Positions 41,917-45,707 of a stretch of DNA of 45,707 bases are shown one piece after another (the first letter of the stretch is position 1; each line of letters begins with the position of its first letter). This DNA comes from an uncultured bacterium (lineage in GTDB: Bacteria; Pseudomonadota; Alphaproteobacteria; Sphingomonadales; Sphingomonadaceae), in assembly GCA_942636505.2 (NCBI GenBank), contig CALOGB020000217.1, forward strand, positions 1-45,707, given 5' to 3'. The notes under the pieces were generated by a model. The model made no database searches and was not told where the DNA came from. It saw nothing but the letters and a program-made list of their open reading frames with translations. The translations under genes and the position numbers were made by a program.

Positions 41917-44319
41917 ATGGCGACGACGGAGCACAAGCAAGGCCTGATCGCCCGATCGATACGATACGGGGTGACGGCGGCCTTCGGCATCGCCGGACTG
42001 GCTCTGCTCGTCGGCGGCATCATCCTCGTTGCCGATCATGGCTCGTTCTATTACCCGATCGCCGGACTGGCGTTGCTGGCAACCGGGTGGTTGGCATTCC
42101 TACGCGATCGTCGCGCGCGCATCGTCTACGGCGTGCTCATCGCCGGGACGTTGGCCTGGAGCCTGTGGGAAGTCGGCATTGATGGCTGGCAGCTCGTGCC
42201 CCGGTTGCTCGCGCCGCTGGTTCTCGGACTGCTCCTGTTCCTGCCTCCCGTTCGCGGATCGCGGACAGGTCACCGCAGCGCGCGTCGCACCCTGTTGATC
42301 GCCGGAGCTGCCTTTGCACTCGCGATCGTCGCGGGTCTCGCTCTGCATGCGATGGGACCGGACGATCCCCGGCCCGGATGGCTGCGGCGCGGCGTCCAGC
42401 CGTCTGCGCCCGGACTTCTCGCCAGCCCGCTCGCAAGCATCGGTGGCGGTGACTGGACCGCGTTCGGCAACGACCAGGGCGGTACCCGTTTCAGTCCACT
42501 GGCCCAGATCAACCCGGCCAACGTACGCGATCTGAAGGTCGCCTGGACCGTCGATGCGGGGCCGGTCGGTCCGGGACCGAAGAACGGTCTGGAAACCGTA
42601 CCGATCATGATCGGCGACACGCTGTACGCGTGCAGCGGCAACAACCGGATTCTTGCCTACGACGCGGAGGATGGCCGCACGCGCTGGGTCCACGACATGG
42701 CGCCCGGCATCCCGTCCGCCGGCAAGCCCTGCCGCGGCGTATCCTATTACCGCGTGCCCGGAGCGGCCGGGCTGTGCGCGGAACGGATCTACGGCGCGAG
42801 CCAAGTGCCGACGCTCGTCGCGGTCGATGCGCGCACCGGCCGCATCTGCCCCGGGTTCGGCACGGCCGGCGCGATCGACCTCAATGCCAACATCAGCCGC
42901 TATCCCAAGGGGCAATATTATGTCAGCTCCGCGCCGCAGATCATCCGCGGCAAAGTGGTCGTCGGGGGCGGCATTCCGGACAACCAGTTCTGGCATGGTC
43001 CGTCTGGCGTGATCCGCGCGTACGACGCGGTCACCGGCCAACTTGCCTGGGCGTTCGATCCCGGTCATCCGAACCGCATCGGCGCTCCGCCCGCCGGCCA
43101 GACTTACACGCCGTCGTCGCCAAACAGCTGGGCACCGATCAGCGCGGACGAGACGCTCGGTCTGGTCTACCTGCCGATGGGCGGATCGACGCCCGATAAT
43201 TACGGCGGCCAGCGTCGGCCATTCGACGACGCGCTGGGCGATGCCGTCGTGGCGCTAGACGCGGAAACCGGTCGGCTGCGCTGGCGTTTCCAGACGACAC
43301 ATCACGACATCTGGGACTATGACGTCCCCGCGCAGCCGACGCTGGTGAACCTGCCGATCGCAGGCGGCACCCGGCCGGCGCTTATCCAGGCGACCAAGCG
43401 CGGCGAGGTGTTCGTGCTCGATCGGCGCACCGGGCGGCCGATCCTGCCGGTTGTGGAACGCCCCGTGCCACAGGACAGCGTCACGCCGGGCGACCGGCTG
43501 TCCGCGACGCAGCCCTTCTCTCCCGGCCTTCCCGCCTTCCGCGGCGGTGCGTTCCGCGAGAAGGACATGTGGGGCACGACGCCGATCGACCAGATGTTGT
43601 GCCGGATCCAGTTACGCCGTTCGCGCTATGCCGGCCACATGACGCCATCCGCGCTCGACAGGCCGACGCTGTTCGATCCGGGATCGTCGGGCGGCATCAA
43701 CTGGGGCGGCGTATCGATCGACGTCGATCACGGGATCATGGTGGTGACGTGGATGCGGACGGTCGATCGAGTAGAGGTCGTGACCCGCGGCGAAGCCGAA
43801 CGCCGCAAGTTCAAGCTCAACGACGGCAAGACCCCCGGCGGCGATGCGCAGCGTCCGATGCTCAACACGCCCTATGGGGCCTATGGAACGCCGTTCCTTT
43901 CACCGCTGGGCGTACCGTGCACGACGCCTCCCTGGGGTTTCATCGGCGCGGTCGACCTGACGAGCGGCACGCTGATCTGGTCGAAGCCATTGGGCTCGGC
44001 GCGCGATACCGGACCGCTCGGCATCCCCTCGATGCTGCCGATCACGATCGGCACGCCGCTCACCGGCGGATCGGTCACGACTCGCGGCGGGCTGGTGTTC
44101 GTCGGCGCGGCCGCGGAGAACACGCTCCGCGCGCTAGACGTTCGGACCGGCCGCGAGCTGTGGCAGGCGCGTCTGCCGGGTGGCGCTAATGCGTCTCCCA
44201 TGACGTACACGAGTCCGAGAAGCGGTCGTCAGTTCGTGGTGATCGCAGCCGGCGGCAACAAGGCGCTCAAGACGAAGCTCGCGAACAAGATCGTTGCCTT
44301 TGCGCTCCCGCCGCGCTGA
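41917..44319 (+). CDS. gcd: membrane-bound PQQ-dependent glucose-type dehydrogenase
   Basis: This encodes an 800-aa quinoprotein with a membrane anchor of five helices in the first 150 residues (YGVTAAFGIAGLALLVGGII and the following segments), then a periplasmic eight-bladed propeller. The sequence WTAFGNDQGGTRFSPLAQIN, the tryptophan-docking repeats and the catalytic region TTHHDIWDYDVPAQPTLVNL and TKRGEVFVLDRRTG (Asp and Lys of the active site) are characteristic of the glucose/quinate/shikimate group. It oxidises a sugar or polyol at the periplasmic face and passes electrons to ubiquinone. GGGGGAG lies upstream of the ATG at 41917. No PQQ synthesis genes are in the window. Confidence 0.92.
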   Translation: MATTEHKQGLIARSIRYGVTAAFGIAGLALLVGGIILVADHGSFYYPIAGLALLATGWLAFLRDRRARIVYGVLIAGTLAWSLWEVGIDGWQLVPRLLAPLVLGLLLFLPPVRGSRTGHRSARRTLLIAGAAFALAIVAGLALHAMGPDDPRPGWLRRGVQPSAPGLLASPLASIGGGDWTAFGNDQGGTRFSPLAQINPANVRDLKVAWTVDAGPVGPGPKNGLETVPIMIGDTLYACSGNNRILAYDAEDGRTRWVHDMAPGIPSAGKPCRGVSYYRVPGAAGLCAERIYGASQVPTLVAVDARTGRICPGFGTAGAIDLNANISRYPKGQYYVSSAPQIIRGKVVVGGGIPDNQFWHGPSGVIRAYDAVTGQLAWAFDPGHPNRIGAPPAGQTYTPSSPNSWAPISADETLGLVYLPMGGSTPDNYGGQRRPFDDALGDAVVALDAETGRLRWRFQTTHHDIWDYDVPAQPTLVNLPIAGGTRPALIQATKRGEVFVLDRRTGRPILPVVERPVPQDSVTPGDRLSATQPFSPGLPAFRGGAFREKDMWGTTPIDQMLCRIQLRRSRYAGHMTPSALDRPTLFDPGSSGGINWGGVSIDVDHGIMVVTWMRTVDRVEVVTRGEAERRKFKLNDGKTPGGDAQRPMLNTPYGAYGTPFLSPLGVPCTTPPWGFIGAVDLTSGTLIWSKPLGSARDTGPLGIPSMLPITIGTPLTGGSVTTRGGLVFVGAAAENTLRALDVRTGRELWQARLPGGANASPMTYTSPRSGRQFVVIAAGGNKALKTKLANKIVAFALPPR

Positions 44320-44367
44320 CCTCCCTAGTTCGCTTGCGAGGCGACGCTCCAGAGCGCAGGATATCCT

Positions 44368-45276
44368 ATGCCGACCAGTCGATCCGATCTTGCCGACCTT
44401 ACCTATTTCCTCGCGATCTCCCGGCATCGAAGCTTCAGGCTTGCCGGGCTCGAACTGGGGGTCAGCGCATCGGCTCTCAGCCACGCGTTGAAGGGGCTCG
44501 AGGCCCGGCTCGGCGTCCGCCTGCTGCATCGGACCAACCGAAGCGTCACGCTGACCGCGGCCGGCGAGGAGTTGCGCGACAAGGTAGCCGAACCGTTCGG
44601 CACGATCGATCAGGCGGTCGAGGGCCTCAACCGCTATAGGGACGCGCCGACCGGGCGGGTTCGTCTCAACGTGGCCGCGGAGGCCGCACCGTTGTTGCTC
44701 GCGCCGATCATGCCGGTCTTCATCGAGCGGTATCCCGATATCGAGATCGACATCGCCGCCAGCGACCAGATGACCGACGTGATCGACGACGGCTTCGACG
44801 CCGGGATCCGGTACGGCGGAACTGTGCCCGAGGATATGGTGGCGCAGCGCCTGTCGGGCGAGCTTCGCTGGGTGGTCGTCGCATCGCCCGCCTATCTCGA
44901 GAAGTTCGGTATTCCGCAGCATCCTTCGGATTTGGAACACCATCATTGTCTCGGAGTTCGCCTCGGTAACGCGCATATCTATCGGTGGGAGTTCGAAGGC
45001 CCCGAAGGCGAGTTCTCCGTCCCCGTGCCGAGCAAGATCCTCGTCAACGGCGGGCGGGCAATGCTCGCCATGGCGCTGGCAGGGACCGGCCTCATGTACG
45101 GGATGGAGGCATCGTTCGCCCCCCATCTCGCCCGGGGCGAGTTGCGGCTGGTGCTTGAGGACTGGGCGACGATGGGCCCCGGCTACCACGTCTATTATTC
45201 GAGCCGTCGCCAATTGCCGACGGGTCTCAGGCTGTTGATCGAACTCATCCGGGAGATGCGTCCTCTGGGGCTTTAG
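44368..45276 (+). CDS. LysR-family transcriptional regulator
   Basis: This encodes a 302-aa regulator. The N-terminal winged helix-turn-helix is clear at residues 8-65 (DLTYFLAISRHRSFRLAGLE, LGVSASALSHALKGLEARLG, VRLLHRTNRSVTLTAAGE). The remainder is the co-inducer domain with DIEIDIAASDQMTDVIDDGF and RYGG. An AGGA ribosome site precedes the ATG at 44368. It lies 48 bp downstream of the dehydrogenase on the same strand and upstream of the MFS pump. It probably controls the pump or the dehydrogenase, but the usual divergent arrangement is missing. Confidence 0.92.
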   Translation: MPTSRSDLADLTYFLAISRHRSFRLAGLELGVSASALSHALKGLEARLGVRLLHRTNRSVTLTAAGEELRDKVAEPFGTIDQAVEGLNRYRDAPTGRVRLNVAAEAAPLLLAPIMPVFIERYPDIEIDIAASDQMTDVIDDGFDAGIRYGGTVPEDMVAQRLSGELRWVVVASPAYLEKFGIPQHPSDLEHHHCLGVRLGNAHIYRWEFEGPEGEFSVPVPSKILVNGGRAMLAMALAGTGLMYGMEASFAPHLARGELRLVLEDWATMGPGYHVYYSSRRQLPTGLRLLIELIREMRPLGL

Positions 45277-45361
45277 CACCGGCTCCGACGGTGAGGGCTG
45301 TTTCACGCGGCAATGAGCATGACGCCCGTCGCATGAGGCGAGCCCGCCTTTAAATAGAATG

Positions 45362-45707
45362 ATGGCCTCAACATCACCGTCCATCGACAAGGCAACGCCG
45401 GACCGCGCGACCCCGCCCTCGTTTGCAAAAACCGTAGCCATCCTCAGTGCGCTGATGGCATTCGCATCGATCTCCACGGATCTGTATCTGCCGGCCATGC
45501 CCACGCTGGGCCAGTCGCTTGGCGGCAGCCAGGGCAGCGTCGAACTGACGCTGTCGAGCTTTCTGATCGGCTTCCGCCTGGGACAGCTCTTCTGGGGACC
45601 GATCGGCGATCGCTACGGACGCCGCGCACCCATCCTGTTCGGGCTCGTCCTGTTCATGATCGGCTCGGCCGGCTGCGCGCTCGCGGGCAGAGTCGGGCAA
45701 CTGATCG
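45362..45707 (+). CDS. Bcr/CflA-type MFS drug efflux transporter, N-terminal part
   Basis: The gene is cut by the right edge. About 115 residues are present. The N-terminal part has SFAKTVAILSALMAFASIST and DLYLPAMPTLGQSLGGSQGS (the characteristic DLYLPAMP of the Bcr/CflA group), VELTLSSFLIGFRLGQLFWG and the loop motif GPIGDRYGRRAPI. ATGs at 45359 and 45362 are in tandem in the same frame; no strong ribosome site is visible. It follows the LysR gene by 82 bp on the same strand. Confidence 0.85.
   Translation, partial: MASTSPSIDKATPDRATPPSFAKTVAILSALMAFASISTDLYLPAMPTLGQSLGGSQGSVELTLSSFLIGFRLGQLFWGPIGDRYGRRAPILFGLVLFMIGSAGCALAGRVGQLI

Noticed and set aside
44134..45504. 456-codon minus-strand frame opposite the LysR gene
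   Set aside because: Shadow: spans the dehydrogenase end, the LysR gene and the MFS start in antisense and has no domain-like sequence.
1..45707. CRISPR array, rRNA or tRNA gene
   Set aside because: I saw no regularly spaced direct repeats and no clover-leaf or rRNA-like segment; only eye inspection was possible.

Overview
The window looks like the chromosome of an alphaproteobacterium of the sphingomonad type. It has high GC, densely packed genes with frequent ATGA overlaps, a NodT-type RND pump locus, and a PaoABC-type periplasmic molybdenum oxidoreductase. This assignment rests on gene content and protein style; there is no rRNA or tRNA gene to confirm it.

Region 1 (1-~14.5 kb) is a mobile segment. 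On the minus strand lie a large MobA/MobL-type relaxase (3536-7321) and six small genes of unknown function. One of these (1272-1898) carries what looks like an isolated HUH-relaxase metal-binding motif. On the plus strand lie a coiled-coil protein, an orphan adenine-type DNA methyltransferase, an unknown 443-aa protein, a 58-aa ORF and a large serine recombinase (11944-13620), the probable integrase. I see no type IV secretion or coupling-protein genes, so the segment looks mobilizable rather than self-transmissible. A multiply frameshifted IS3-family transposase remnant (about 13.9-14.5 kb) marks the junction with chromosomal genes.

Region 2 (14.6-18.2 kb) holds an M61-like secreted metallopeptidase, divergent from a GH43-like glycosidase broken by a single-base deletion, and a PaaI-type thioesterase. 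Region 3 (18.2-24.7 kb) is a complete RND efflux locus: outer-membrane lipoprotein, divergent TetR regulator, membrane-fusion lipoprotein and inner-membrane pump. Related palindromes with a shared ATATGGTCA half-site lie in front of both transcription units. Region 4 (24.7-28.7 kb) has a small unknown gene, a cysteine-cluster protein, two short-chain dehydrogenases and a RibD-C/dihydrofolate-reductase-like protein.

Region 5 (28.9-38.8 kb) is the most notable part: a 10-kb plus-strand run of tightly spaced, mostly overlapping genes. The order is MFS transporter, XdhC/PaoD-like cofactor chaperone, PaoA (2Fe-2S, Tat), PaoB (FAD, 4Fe-4S), PaoC (molybdenum subunit), cysteine hydrolase of the isochorismatase family, a second full-length PaoC paralog, and an SMP-30-like lactonase. 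One small and one medium subunit therefore serve two molybdenum subunits. Region 6 (38.8-45.7 kb) has a minus-strand MFS transporter, moaA (first step of molybdenum cofactor synthesis, possibly with an 11-codon leader ORF), a cyclophilin-like lipoprotein, a membrane PQQ-dependent glucose-type dehydrogenase, a LysR regulator and the start of a Bcr/CflA-type MFS pump cut by the window edge.

Regions 5 and 6 together suggest periplasmic oxidation of aldehydes, sugars or heteroaromatics with cofactor supply, hydrolases and transporters alongside. The real substrates cannot be read from sequence.
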